A stretch of DNA of 64,000 nucleotides from Caballeronia sordidicola (GTDB taxonomy: Bacteria; Pseudomonadota; Gammaproteobacteria; Burkholderiales; Burkholderiaceae), in NCBI RefSeq assembly GCF_000729995.1, contig NZ_JNFG01000025.1, positions 31,193 to 95,192 of the forward strand, in the 5' to 3' direction. Each line of letters begins with the position of its first letter. The first letter of the stretch is position 1. Positions 35,225 through 43,564 of this stretch are shown here, piece after piece. A program made the position numbers and the translations under genes. A model generated the notes under the pieces. That model worked only from the letters and a program-made list of their open reading frames with translations. It was not told the DNA's origin and ran no database searches.

Positions 35225-36172
35225 ATGGATATTGTACTGTATGCCCTCACTGCGCTTCTCTACGGCGGACTTGCCGTAGCCGGCTGGCGCGCGCATCGCA
35301 ACACGGCTGTCGAGCCGGCGCTGGCGGGTATGCCGGCGGGCGGTCGCCTGGCCGGCGGCATGGGCACCGGTATGGCTGACTCCATGCAAAGCGGCCGGGC
35401 ATCGAAAGCGTCGGGCATGAGTACGATGGGGCGCGTGTTGCTTGGCGTCGCGTTGCTCGTGCATGGCGTCTTGTTGCACACCACCATCTTTCCGCAGAAC
35501 GCGATGGTGTTCGGCTTCGCCTTCGCGCTCTCCGCCATGTTCTGGCTGGGCGCGGGCATCTACTGGATAGAAAGCTTTTTCTTCCCGCTCGACGGCTTGC
35601 GCTTGCTCGTGCTGCCGCTTGCGTGCATGGCTTCGGTGATGCCGCTGATTTTTGGCGGCGTGCGTGTGCTCTCGTATGCCGCCGCGCCCATGTTCAAGCT
35701 GCATTTCCTGATCGCGAATATTGCGTACGGGCTGTTCGCGATTGCCGCGCTTCACGCCATCCTGATGTTGATGGTGGAGAAGCGGCTGCAGAACATGCGC
35801 GGAACCAGCACGCGGCATACATCGAATAGTTGGGTAACGAGCTGGCTCGATACCCTGCCGCCGTTGCTCACGCTGGAAAAATTGTTGTTCCGCCTGATCG
35901 CGGCGGGCTTCGTGTTGCTGACGCTCACGCTTATATCGGGTGTCGCGTTCAACGAACAACTCGTCGATAAAGCGTTCAAACTCGACCACAAGACCGTGTT
36001 CGCCATTTTGTCGTGGCTGATGTTCGGTGCGCTGCTGACCGCTCGCCGTGTGTCGGGCTGGCGCGGGCGCGCCGCGTTGCGCTGGGTGCTCGCTTCGTTC
36101 GTCGCGTTGCTGCTCGCTTACGTGGGCAGCCGCTTCGTGTTCGAAGTGCTGCTGCATCGAGCGGTCGTTTGA
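35225..36172 (+). CDS. CcsA/YpjD-type cytochrome c assembly-like membrane protein
   Basis: A 315-residue protein with about eight membrane segments, resembling the CcsA/CcmC haem-handling family and the E. coli YpjD subgroup. The C-terminal half contains LTLTLISGVAFNEQ and the haem-protein-type H in FKLDHKTVFAIL. It is the conserved neighbour of ffh in beta- and gammaproteobacteria. A direct role in cytochrome c maturation is not shown for this subgroup. Confidence 0.83.
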   Translation: MDIVLYALTALLYGGLAVAGWRAHRNTAVEPALAGMPAGGRLAGGMGTGMADSMQSGRASKASGMSTMGRVLLGVALLVHGVLLHTTIFPQNAMVFGFAFALSAMFWLGAGIYWIESFFFPLDGLRLLVLPLACMASVMPLIFGGVRVLSYAAAPMFKLHFLIANIAYGLFAIAALHAILMLMVEKRLQNMRGTSTRHTSNSWVTSWLDTLPPLLTLEKLLFRLIAAGFVLLTLTLISGVAFNEQLVDKAFKLDHKTVFAILSWLMFGALLTARRVSGWRGRAALRWVLASFVALLLAYVGSRFVFEVLLHRAVV

Positions 36173-36223
36173 CGCGGTCAGCTGAATCCTCGGGCTTTTA
36201 TTGCCTCTACTATTAGTAAGATC

Positions 36224-36529
36224 ATGCGCCAACTTCTCCTGCTGATATTTGTGTTCTTTGCGAGCCAGTGGCTGTTCAAGAAGCTCAAGCGCGCCCAGAC
36301 TGCCCCCGGTGCGCAAACGGGTCCACAAGGTGCGGGCGCCACGCGCGCGTCTCGTGGCCCGGCAGCTTCCGGTTCCGTGCCGCAACTTCCCGATCCTCTC
36401 GTGCGCTGTGCCGAGTGCGGCGTGCATACGCCCAGCAGCGAAGCGCTTGTCGCGGCCGGGCATCGCTTCTGTTGCAGCGATCACGCGCGGCGCTATGCGG
36501 GTCACCCCACCGGCCGTGACGCTCGATGA
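36224..36529 (+). CDS. PP0621-family small membrane/zinc-ribbon-like protein
   Basis: A 101-residue protein: an N-terminal hydrophobic helix (residues 1-19), a Gly/Ala/Pro-rich linker and a C-terminal Cys set (RCAECGVHTP...HRFCCSDHARRYAGH) that resembles a small metal-binding domain. Its last codons overlap the ampD start by four bases (ATGA). It lies in the ffh/CcsA-like/ampD neighbourhood shared by pseudomonads and burkholderias. Function unknown. Confidence 0.82.
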   Translation: MRQLLLLIFVFFASQWLFKKLKRAQTAPGAQTGPQGAGATRASRGPAASGSVPQLPDPLVRCAECGVHTPSSEALVAAGHRFCCSDHARRYAGHPTGRDAR

Positions 36530-37110
36530 GCGTTGCCGGTCTGATCGATGCCGACGGCTGGTACACGGTGGCGCATCGCTTGCCGTCGCCCAACTTCGAA
36601 GCGCGTCCCGGTGGTATCGAGCCCACGCTCGTTGTCGTGCATAACATCAGCTTGCCGCCCAATGAATTCGGCGGCAGCGCCATCGCCGAGTTCTTCCAGA
36701 ATCGTCTCGATCACGACGCTCATCCGTACTATGACCACTTGCGCGGCATGCGGGTGTCGTCGCATTTTGTAATTCATCGTGATGGCCGGATCGAGCAGTA
36801 CGTGTCGTGCAACGAACGCGCATGGCACGCGGGCGTGTCCAGCTTTCTCGGACGCGAGCGATGCAACGATTTTTCGGTGGGCATCGAACTGGAAGGCAGC
36901 GATCGATGTGGGTTCGAGGACGCGCAATACGCGTCGCTCAACGAGGTGGTCCGGGCGCTCACCCGGCGCTATCCGATCGAAGCGCTCGCGGGTCATTCGG
37001 ACATCGCGCCGGGTCGTAAAACCGATCCGGGCCCGTACTTCGAATGGTCGCGAATGCAGCGCGATACCCAACTCCCGCTTCAGTACTTTCCCTATCTCGG
37101 CGACGTTTGA
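36526..37110 (+). CDS. ampD: 1,6-anhydro-N-acetylmuramyl-L-alanine amidase
   Basis: A 194-residue cytosolic amidase of cell-wall recycling, which splits 1,6-anhydroMurNAc-peptides and so lowers the inducers of AmpR-type regulation. Zinc ligands His39 (VVVHNIS), His157 and Asp167 (GHSDIAPGRKTDPGPYF) are in place, and HAGVSSFLGR is the usual loop. No signal peptide, as expected for AmpD rather than AmiD. Translationally coupled to the PP0621-like gene. Confidence 0.95.
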   Translation: MSVAGLIDADGWYTVAHRLPSPNFEARPGGIEPTLVVVHNISLPPNEFGGSAIAEFFQNRLDHDAHPYYDHLRGMRVSSHFVIHRDGRIEQYVSCNERAWHAGVSSFLGRERCNDFSVGIELEGSDRCGFEDAQYASLNEVVRALTRRYPIEALAGHSDIAPGRKTDPGPYFEWSRMQRDTQLPLQYFPYLGDV

Positions 37111-37365
37111 TTCGCTGCACATTCACGCGTGATCGAGTGCGTTGCCGCACGAGTCACTGAGCCGCGGCAACACACTGCGTCTTGCCATCGTTCGCTAGCT
37201 TGCCGCCTGCCTTGCCTCACCGCCTCCAGCGGCGCGGAAGGGCTTTTATTTTGCATTGCAGCGCGTTTGTATGTGTTCAGCGCACCTGAGCGCGCTTTCC
37301 CTTATGCGACTTTGGCATTTCAAAAGTCAACCCTCCGAAGGCCATTCTTCAGCAAATAAAAGTTT

Positions 37366-37393
37366 TTGAGACTGTGCGGAATGTCACTATACT
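37366..37393 (+). promoter_or_regulatory. Sigma70-like promoter of nrdA
   Basis: TTGAGA (37366-37371) and TATACT (37388-37393) with a 16-base spacer. The -10 element lies inside the first NrdR-like box, so repressor binding would block polymerase. Confidence 0.7.
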
Positions 37394-37430
37394 TGGTGCT
37401 CAGAGACGTAATTCGCACTATATGTTGTGT
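37384..37430 (+). promoter_or_regulatory. Pair of NrdR-like boxes in front of nrdA
   Basis: Box 1, TCACTATACTTGGTGC (37384-37399), and box 2, GCACTATATGTTGTGT (37415-37430), match 12 and 14 of 16 positions of the NrdR consensus ACACWATATWTWGTGT (as I recall it). Their centres are 31 bases apart, three helical turns, the spacing known for tandem NrdR sites. Confidence 0.85.
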
Positions 37431-37804
37431 TGTCCAGGCGGCGCCCCGCTCGTAGAGCCGGCGCCGCATGCTTTCCGGCTATAGAAGAAAACACCGGGTA
37501 AGCAACTGATTTGTCGCGTAAAAGACGTCGGCATTCAGTTTGAAAAACCGAGGCAAACGGGCGTAGCGAGGGAGGTTGTCTTCGTCGGTTTGAAGCGTAT
37601 CGGTCCATGGAAAAACATGAGACTGAGCGCAAGAACGGCACCGGCAATTTTCCCGACCAGGCCATTTTCAATTTTTAATTTCATCGTCGTGCGCGGTTGG
37701 CAAAAATAGTGAATAGCAGCAAAGCAGCAACAAGCAGCCACCACGCGCGGCACGCATCTCAATCCGCGGACGTTCCGCACCATCGAACACCTGGAGATTT
37801 GCAC

Positions 37805-40800
37805 ATGCAAACCACCGACAACGCCACGACTTCCTACGAGGGCGCCTCCGTGCGGCCCATCGGCGCACAGAGCCAGCCGGGCGCCAGCGCGCTCGCGCCG
37901 GACGCCACACTGGCCGACTACAAAGTCATCCGCCGCAACGGGACCGTGGTGTCGTTCGAGCCGTCGAAGATCTCCATCGCTGTGACGAAGGCGTTCCTGG
38001 CCGTAAACGGCGGCCAGGGCGCAGGCTCGGCACGCGTGCGCGAGCTCGTCGAACAACTGACGCAAAGCGTTATCCGGTCGCTGGTTCGCAGCCGTCCGAA
38101 CGGCGGTACGTTCCATATAGAAGATATCCAGGATCAGGTCGAACTCGCGCTGATGCGCGGCGGCGAGCACAACGTGGCGCGCGCATACGTGCTGTATCGC
38201 GAGAAGCGCACGCAAGAGCGCGCGCACGCGCCGGAAACCCGGGCGAACGCGCTGGGAATCAACGTGATCGACAACGGCGTGTCGCATCCGCTGGATCTGG
38301 ACGCATTGAAGGCGCGCATCAACGAAGCGTGCGTGAATCTCGGCAGCGAAGTGAACGCCGACCCGATCGTCGCGGAAACGGTGAAGAACCTGTACGACGG
38401 CGTGCCGATGGCGCAAGTCTATGACTCCGCCATTCTCGCCGCGCGCACCATGATCGAAAAAGACCCGGCGTACAGCCAGGTCACCGCGCGCATCCTGCTG
38501 CACACCATCCGTCGCGAAATCCTGGAAGAAGACGTCTCGCAAGGCGAAATGGCCACGCGCTACGCTGAATACTTTCCGCTCTTCATCAAGCAGGGCGTGG
38601 AAGCGGAACTGCTCGACGAAAAGCTCCAGCAGTACGACTTGAAGCGTTTGGGCGCCGCGCTCGATGCCGATCGCGATCTGCAATTCGGTTACCTCGGCCT
38701 GCAGACGCTGTATGACCGCTACTTCCTGCACAACGAAAACAAGCGCATCGAATTGCCGCAGGCGTTCTTCATGCGCGTCGCAATGGGCCTGGCGCTGAAC
38801 GAAATCGACCGCGAAGCGCGGGCAATCGAGTTCTACAACGTGCTGTCGAGCTTCGACTTCATGTCGTCCACCCCCACGCTGTTCAACTCCGGCACGCGCC
38901 GTTCGCAACTGTCGTCGTGCTATCTGACTACGGTTGCCGACGACCTCGATGGCATCTACGAAGCGCTGAAGGAAAACGCGCTGCTGTCGAAGTTCGCGGG
39001 CGGCCTCGGCAACGACTGGACGCGCGTGCGTGCGCTCGGTTCGCACATCAAGGGCACGAACGGCAAGTCGCAAGGCGTGGTGCCGTTCCTGAAGGTTGTG
39101 AACGACACGGCTGTTGCGGTGAACCAAGGCGGCAAGCGCAAGGGCGCGGTGTGCGCGTACCTGGAAACGTGGCATCTGGACATCGAAGAATTCCTGGAAC
39201 TGCGCAAGAACACGGGCGATGACCGTCGCCGCACGCACGACATGAACACGGCGAACTGGATTCCCGACCTGTTCATGAAGCGCGTTCACGAAAACGGCGA
39301 CTGGACCCTGTTCTCGCCGGCAACCTGCCCGGACCTGCACGACCTGTTCGGCGCACCGTTCGAAAAAGCGTACGTTGCGTATGAAGAGAAAGCCGCACGC
39401 GGCGAGATCAAGCTGTTCAAGAAGGTTCCGGCCGCGCAACTGTGGCGCAAGATGCTGGGCATGCTGTTCGAAACGGGTCACCCGTGGATCACGTTCAAGG
39501 ATCCGTGCAACATCCGTTCGCCGCAGCAGCACGTGGGCGTCGTCCACTCGTCGAACCTGTGCACGGAAATCACGCTCAACACCAGCGACACCGAAATCGC
39601 CGTCTGTAACCTCGGCTCGGTGAACCTGGTCGCGCACATGACGAAGCAAGCCGATGGCACGCTCGCGCTCGATCACGACAAGCTCAAGCGCACCGTCAGC
39701 GTCGCCATGCGCATGCTCGACAACGTCATCGACATCAATTACTACGCAGTCGCTAAAGCGCGTAATTCGAACCTGAAGCATCGTCCGGTCGGCATGGGCA
39801 TCATGGGCTTCCAGGACTGCCTGCATTTGCTGCGCACGCCGTATGCATCGAAGGAAGCGGTCGAATTCGCCGATACCTCCATGGAAGCGGTCTGCTACTA
39901 CGCTTACTACGCATCGACGGAACTGGCGCAAGAGCGCGGCCGTTACTCGAGCTATCGCGGCTCGCTGTGGGACCGCGGCATTCTCCCGCAGGATTCGCTG
40001 AAGCTGCTGGCCGAAGCCCGGGGCGGGTACGTGGAAGTGGACGACAGCGCGTCGATGGACTGGACCGAACTGCGTTCGCGGATCGCCAACTACGGCATGC
40101 GCAACTCGAACTGCGTGGCGATCGCTCCGACCGCGACCATTTCGAACATCATCGGCGTGTCGGCGTGTATTGAGCCGACGTTCCAGAACTTGTACGTGAA
40201 GTCGAACCTGTCAGGTGAATTCACGGTCGTGAACGATTACCTGGTGCGTGACCTGAAGGAACGCGGTCTGTGGGACGAAGTGATGGTCTCGGACCTGAAG
40301 TACTTCGACGGCACGTTGTCGCGTATCGACCGGGTTCCGGCTGATCTGCGGGCAATCTACGCGACCGCGTTCGAACTGGACGCGACCTGGGTTGTGGAAG
40401 CTGCGTCGCGTCGCCAGAAGTGGATCGACCAGGCGCAATCGCTGAACATCTATATGGGTGGCGCGTCGGGCAAGAAGCTGGACGAGGTGTACAAGCTGGC
40501 GTGGCTGCGCGGTTTGAAGACCACGTACTACCTCCGCACGATGGCCGCCACGCACGTCGAGAAGTCGACGGTCGCTCACGGTCAGCTGAACTCGGTGCCG
40601 TCGGGTAACTCGGGGAACGGCGAAGGTGGAGCGTCAGGCGCGAACGGCAACGGATTCGGCTCGCAGGGTTCGCACGGATCGTCGACAGGTGGCTTCAACG
40701 CCGCTGCCGTCGCGGCACCGGCAATGGCCGCTGCGGCTGAAGCAGAGGCCGATGGTCCGGTTTGCATGATGCGTCCGGGCGATGCCGGCTTCGACGAGTG

Positions 40801-40816
40801 CGAGGCTTGCCAGTAA
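37805..40816 (+). CDS. nrdA: Ribonucleoside-diphosphate reductase, class Ia, alpha subunit
   Basis: A 1003-residue catalytic subunit that makes deoxynucleotides from NDPs. It has one N-terminal ATP-cone (about residues 40-130, YKVIRRNGTVVSFEPSKI), the barrel with active-site cysteines in STPTLFNSGTRRSQLSSCYL and FNLCTE-like SSNLCTEITLN, and a flexible Gly/Ser/Ala-rich C-terminal linker ending in the redox pair Cys999/Cys1002. The ATG at 37805 follows CTGGAG by 8 bases. Its partner nrdB lies 2.7 kb downstream. Both carry similar NrdR-box promoters. Confidence 0.96.
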   Translation: MQTTDNATTSYEGASVRPIGAQSQPGASALAPDATLADYKVIRRNGTVVSFEPSKISIAVTKAFLAVNGGQGAGSARVRELVEQLTQSVIRSLVRSRPNGGTFHIEDIQDQVELALMRGGEHNVARAYVLYREKRTQERAHAPETRANALGINVIDNGVSHPLDLDALKARINEACVNLGSEVNADPIVAETVKNLYDGVPMAQVYDSAILAARTMIEKDPAYSQVTARILLHTIRREILEEDVSQGEMATRYAEYFPLFIKQGVEAELLDEKLQQYDLKRLGAALDADRDLQFGYLGLQTLYDRYFLHNENKRIELPQAFFMRVAMGLALNEIDREARAIEFYNVLSSFDFMSSTPTLFNSGTRRSQLSSCYLTTVADDLDGIYEALKENALLSKFAGGLGNDWTRVRALGSHIKGTNGKSQGVVPFLKVVNDTAVAVNQGGKRKGAVCAYLETWHLDIEEFLELRKNTGDDRRRTHDMNTANWIPDLFMKRVHENGDWTLFSPATCPDLHDLFGAPFEKAYVAYEEKAARGEIKLFKKVPAAQLWRKMLGMLFETGHPWITFKDPCNIRSPQQHVGVVHSSNLCTEITLNTSDTEIAVCNLGSVNLVAHMTKQADGTLALDHDKLKRTVSVAMRMLDNVIDINYYAVAKARNSNLKHRPVGMGIMGFQDCLHLLRTPYASKEAVEFADTSMEAVCYYAYYASTELAQERGRYSSYRGSLWDRGILPQDSLKLLAEARGGYVEVDDSASMDWTELRSRIANYGMRNSNCVAIAPTATISNIIGVSACIEPTFQNLYVKSNLSGEFTVVNDYLVRDLKERGLWDEVMVSDLKYFDGTLSRIDRVPADLRAIYATAFELDATWVVEAASRRQKWIDQAQSLNIYMGGASGKKLDEVYKLAWLRGLKTTYYLRTMAATHVEKSTVAHGQLNSVPSGNSGNGEGGASGANGNGFGSQGSHGSSTGGFNAAAVAAPAMAAAAEAEADGPVCMMRPGDAGFDECEACQ

Positions 40817-40878
40817 GCGGTAGAAGGCGCGGGGCCGTTGCAATCGGCCTCTCGCTGGTCAGATAGTCAGTGGGATTG

Positions 40879-40944
40879 AAGGCCGGTACGAAACGTTGGT
40901 TCTTTCCGCGTGGAAGGGGCGGGCGAATTCGGAACCGGCCTTTT
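40879..40944 (+). terminator. Possible terminator after nrdA
   Basis: A 9-base inverted repeat (AAGGCCGGT / ACCGGCCTT) with a long 46-base loop, followed by TTTTC, lies about 60 bases past the nrdA stop. The long loop makes it a weaker candidate. Confidence 0.45.
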
Positions 40945-41020
40945 CTTGTTTGTGCTCGCCTATTTGTGCTCGCTGAGTTCCGGTGGCTGCATCGCCTTTC
41001 CGAAACGCCGCGCACCCGCT

Positions 41021-42418
41021 TTACCCCCGCGTGCCTCTCGATATCTCATGCCCCGCGTCCCGTCCCAACTTCGCGGTAATCGGAATCGAAAGAAACGAAA
41101 ACAATCCAACGACCACGAACGCAGGCCAGAAATCCGACCAGACGATGTGCGGATGTCCCTGCAGCTCATGCGAAATCTGCAGCGCGATCCCGCCGATTGT
41201 CACGCCCAACCCCAGCGACACTTGCTGGATAAAACTCCCGAGACTCGTCGCGCGGCCCACATCGCGGCTTTCGATCTCGGCATACGTCAGCGAGTTGAGA
41301 CTCGTAAATTGCAACGCCGGGAAAAAACCGCCGAGCAGCACGACGGCCCAGATGACCCACGTCGGCGTGCCTGGATAGAACATGCCGCAGGCGGCGATCG
41401 CGATGCCCGACAGCGCCGCGTTGACCATCAGCGTCTGCCGGAAGCCGAACCGGTGCAGCACGCGCGACGCGAGCGAGCGCATGAACATGCCGCCGAACGC
41501 GGACGCGCAAGTGATCGAGCCGGACTTGAACGCGCTCATGCCGAGGCCTTCCTGCATCGCAAGCGGAAGCAGGAAGGGCACCGCGCCCAAGCCGATACGA
41601 AACAGCGAACCGCCCACGACGCTCGCCTGGAAGGTCGGCACGCGCAGGAAGCGCAGATCGAGGAGCGGAATTTTTACGCGTCGCGAGTGCAGCAAATACA
41701 CGATGAAGAAGGCCACGCCGGCGAGCGTCATGCCCGCGGCTGTGCGATCGGTGACCAGCTCGCCGCCGATCAGCGAGAGCCCGAGCAGAAACAATGTGCC
41801 GCCGCTCGCCGATAAAAAGAAACCGAACCAGTCGAGCGGTCCGGGATGCGGCTCGCGCGCGTTACCGATGTAACGGTTCGTCAGGTAGATGCCGAGGATG
41901 CCGATCGGGATGTTGATGAAGAAGATCAGGCGCCAGTGCAGATAGGTCGTGATGAAGCCGCCGAGCAGCGGGCCGACGGCGGGGCCGAACATGGCGGGCA
42001 GCGAGAGATAGTTCATCGCGCGGATGAATTCGGAGCGGCGCACCGAGCGGAAGATGATGATCCGGCCGACCGGCACCATCATCGCGCCGCCTACGCCCTG
42101 GACGAAGCGCGCGAGCGTGAACGGGATCAGCGAGGTGGACGCCGCGCACAGGAGCGAGCCGGCGACGAAGATGCCAATGGCGAGACGGAAGATCGTGCGC
42201 GCGCCGAAGCGGTCGGCGACCCAGCCGCAGATCGGGATGAAGACCCCGAGGCCGAGCACGTAACTGGTGACGGCGATCTTCAGCGTGACGGGATCACGGC
42301 CAAAAGCTTTGGCCATTTCGGGGATCGCGGTGACGATGACATTGGCATCGACGCTTTCCATGAACATCGCGCAGGCGACGATGAGAGGGGCAACGAAAGC
42401 TTTGATGGCTAGCGACAT
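41021..42418 (-). CDS. MFS exporter, DHA2-like
   Basis: A 465-residue transporter with about 14 membrane segments. Segment 1 carries ESVDANVIVTAIPEMAKAF, close to the LDxTIVNVALP signature of the drug-exporting DHA2 group, and a GWVADRFGARTIF loop follows. It stands alone between nrdA and nrdB on the opposite strand and has no visible regulator next to it. Substrate unknown; its location splits the nrd pair. Confidence 0.85.
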   Translation of the reverse strand: MSLAIKAFVAPLIVACAMFMESVDANVIVTAIPEMAKAFGRDPVTLKIAVTSYVLGLGVFIPICGWVADRFGARTIFRLAIGIFVAGSLLCAASTSLIPFTLARFVQGVGGAMMVPVGRIIIFRSVRRSEFIRAMNYLSLPAMFGPAVGPLLGGFITTYLHWRLIFFINIPIGILGIYLTNRYIGNAREPHPGPLDWFGFFLSASGGTLFLLGLSLIGGELVTDRTAAGMTLAGVAFFIVYLLHSRRVKIPLLDLRFLRVPTFQASVVGGSLFRIGLGAVPFLLPLAMQEGLGMSAFKSGSITCASAFGGMFMRSLASRVLHRFGFRQTLMVNAALSGIAIAACGMFYPGTPTWVIWAVVLLGGFFPALQFTSLNSLTYAEIESRDVGRATSLGSFIQQVSLGLGVTIGGIALQISHELQGHPHIVWSDFWPAFVVVGLFSFLSIPITAKLGRDAGHEISRGTRG

Positions 42419-42543
42419 GGAGAACGGAAGGAGATCTCTTCGCGGCGGGAAGCTGGGATTATGGCATCGATATCATGACAGCGACATCGCGAGTTGCCGC
42501 GATGAGCGACATTGAGCGACGATAAAACCCGAGGAGAGCGACG

Positions 42544-42762
42544 ATGGACCCGGAAGATTTGCAGCGTCTCGTCACGCAGAAGATGCCCTATGGAAAGTAC
42601 AAGGATCGCTTGATCGCGGACCTCCCCGGTCACTATCTTGCGTGGTTCGCACGTGAGGGTTTTCCTGCAGGACAACTCGGCCGGCTGCTCGCGCTGATGC
42701 ACGAAATCGATCACAACAACCTGCGTGAATTGCTCACACCGCTGCGTGACAAGCGATGTTGA
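42544..42762 (+). CDS. DUF3820 small protein
   Basis: A 72-residue protein with the family motif MPYGKYKDRLIADLPGHYLAWFA (two segments) near its middle. The start follows a GAGGAG by about 6 bases. DUF3820 proteins are also described as putative quorum-sensing-regulated virulence factors; the function is not established. Confidence 0.8.
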   Translation: MDPEDLQRLVTQKMPYGKYKDRLIADLPGHYLAWFAREGFPAGQLGRLLALMHEIDHNNLRELLTPLRDKRC

Positions 42763-42849
42763 AAAGCGGCGCGCAAGCGGGCGCTGCCGGGTGATTCATG
42801 CGCGCGTCCAGTGACCTCTCGGCCGCGTTTTCACGCTTGAAATCTGCTC

Positions 42850-42878
42850 TTGCATGACGCATTCGTTTGTACTATAGG
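42850..42878 (+). promoter_or_regulatory. Sigma70-like promoter upstream of the nrdB unit
   Basis: TTGCAT (42850-42855) and TATAGG (42873-42878) with a 17-base spacer. The -10 element starts at position 5 of the first NrdR-like box, the same offset as in front of nrdA. Confidence 0.6.
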
Positions 42879-42915
42879 TAGTCGTCACAGGCTCGAAACA
42901 CCCAATATTTTGTGG
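42869..42915 (+). promoter_or_regulatory. Pair of NrdR-like boxes in front of the nrdB unit
   Basis: Box 1, GTACTATAGGTAGTCG (42869-42884, 10 of 16 consensus positions), and box 2, ACCCAATATTTTGTGG (42900-42915, 14 of 16), have centres 31 bases apart, the same as the nrdA pair. The weaker first box makes this pair less certain by sequence, but the shared geometry supports it. Confidence 0.7.
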
Positions 42916-43107
42916 TTTTGCCTTTGCGATGACGACGTCGAGTGCTACACTTTCGACATGGAAACGAGACGCGCCAGCGTGTCGTTTTTCGCAGCAAGAC
43001 ACATGTGATCGCGAGCTCAGCGCAACGGGTTTTCCAGAGTCGGGAAGCACTTGAAAAGTGGGTTGAAGCGGGGCGGTTGAGGCTCAGTCGAAGCTCAGTC
43101 GAAGCTC

Positions 43108-43470
43108 ATGATCCGAAGCCTGACTCATCCGATTTTGAACGAGTCGCGAGCAGCACTTAACCGGGCGATCGCACACGGTCACGCTCAGCGCGAAGATGAG
43201 AGATGCGTGAGAAACGCGCGAGAGACGCTCCACGTTTTCATCGAAGCAATCATGCCGTGCAAGCTGTTCGATCTCACGCTTGAACTACGACGCAAATTAC
43301 GCACGCAAGACGATTCACAGCAGAGCCGGACGATGCAGGTGCTCCAGGCAAAAGCAACGCTGAAAGAGCTTGAAGAAGCACTGCGCCAAGCACTGCATCG
43401 AACACGTTCAAAGAGACTTCGCATGAAGCTTCAAGCAGTGAGCTCAACGCAAAGTGTTGTATGCAAGTAG
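43108..43470 (+). CDS. Possible helical small protein in the nrdB leader
   Basis: A 120-residue frame rich in Arg, Leu and Glu and predicted to be mostly helical (for example LFDLTLELRRKLRTQ and ATLKELEEALRQAL). No family is recognised and the ribosome binding site is weak. It lies between the NrdR-box promoter and nrdB, so it would be co-transcribed with nrdB if real. Confidence 0.4.
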   Translation: MIRSLTHPILNESRAALNRAIAHGHAQREDERCVRNARETLHVFIEAIMPCKLFDLTLELRRKLRTQDDSQQSRTMQVLQAKATLKELEEALRQALHRTRSKRLRMKLQAVSSTQSVVCK

Positions 43471-43564
43471 CAGCGTCAACACTAAAACAGGATTTTTATG
43501 AGCAAGCTCTTTTATCGCTCATGGAAAGATGGTACAAACCGATCTAAATTGATGGTGATAATTT

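Larger units (their letters stand above)
37111..37804. other. nrdA upstream region
   Basis: About 690 bases between ampD and nrdA. The right half contains the nrdA promoter and two NrdR-like boxes (listed separately) and then a leader of some 400 bases with no convincing gene. The left half (37111-37360) shows no clear gene; a T-rich stretch after a GC-rich segment near 37240-37255 may end ampD transcription. Confidence 0.6.
42763..43107. other. Upstream region of the nrdB transcript
   Basis: This 345-base gap holds the nrdB-side promoter and NrdR-like boxes (listed separately). A short direct repeat of about GCTCAGTCGAA (around 43082-43104) lies just before the small ORF. No gene of its own was accepted here. 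Confidence 0.55.

Noticed and set aside
35123..36505. Upstream extension of the ffh frame to a 916-codon open frame
   Set aside because: The extension runs antisense to the CcsA-like gene and has no domain; the ATG at 35122 gives the conserved Ffh N-terminus and normal length.
37535..39931. 798-codon open frame on the minus strand opposite nrdA
   Set aside because: It lies antisense to a clear nrdA, is Arg/His/Gln/Val-rich with no family motif, and is the usual shadow of GC-rich codon bias.
42942..43160. 72-codon frame in the nrdB leader
   Set aside because: It begins at a poor start codon, overlaps the next frame and has no family resemblance.
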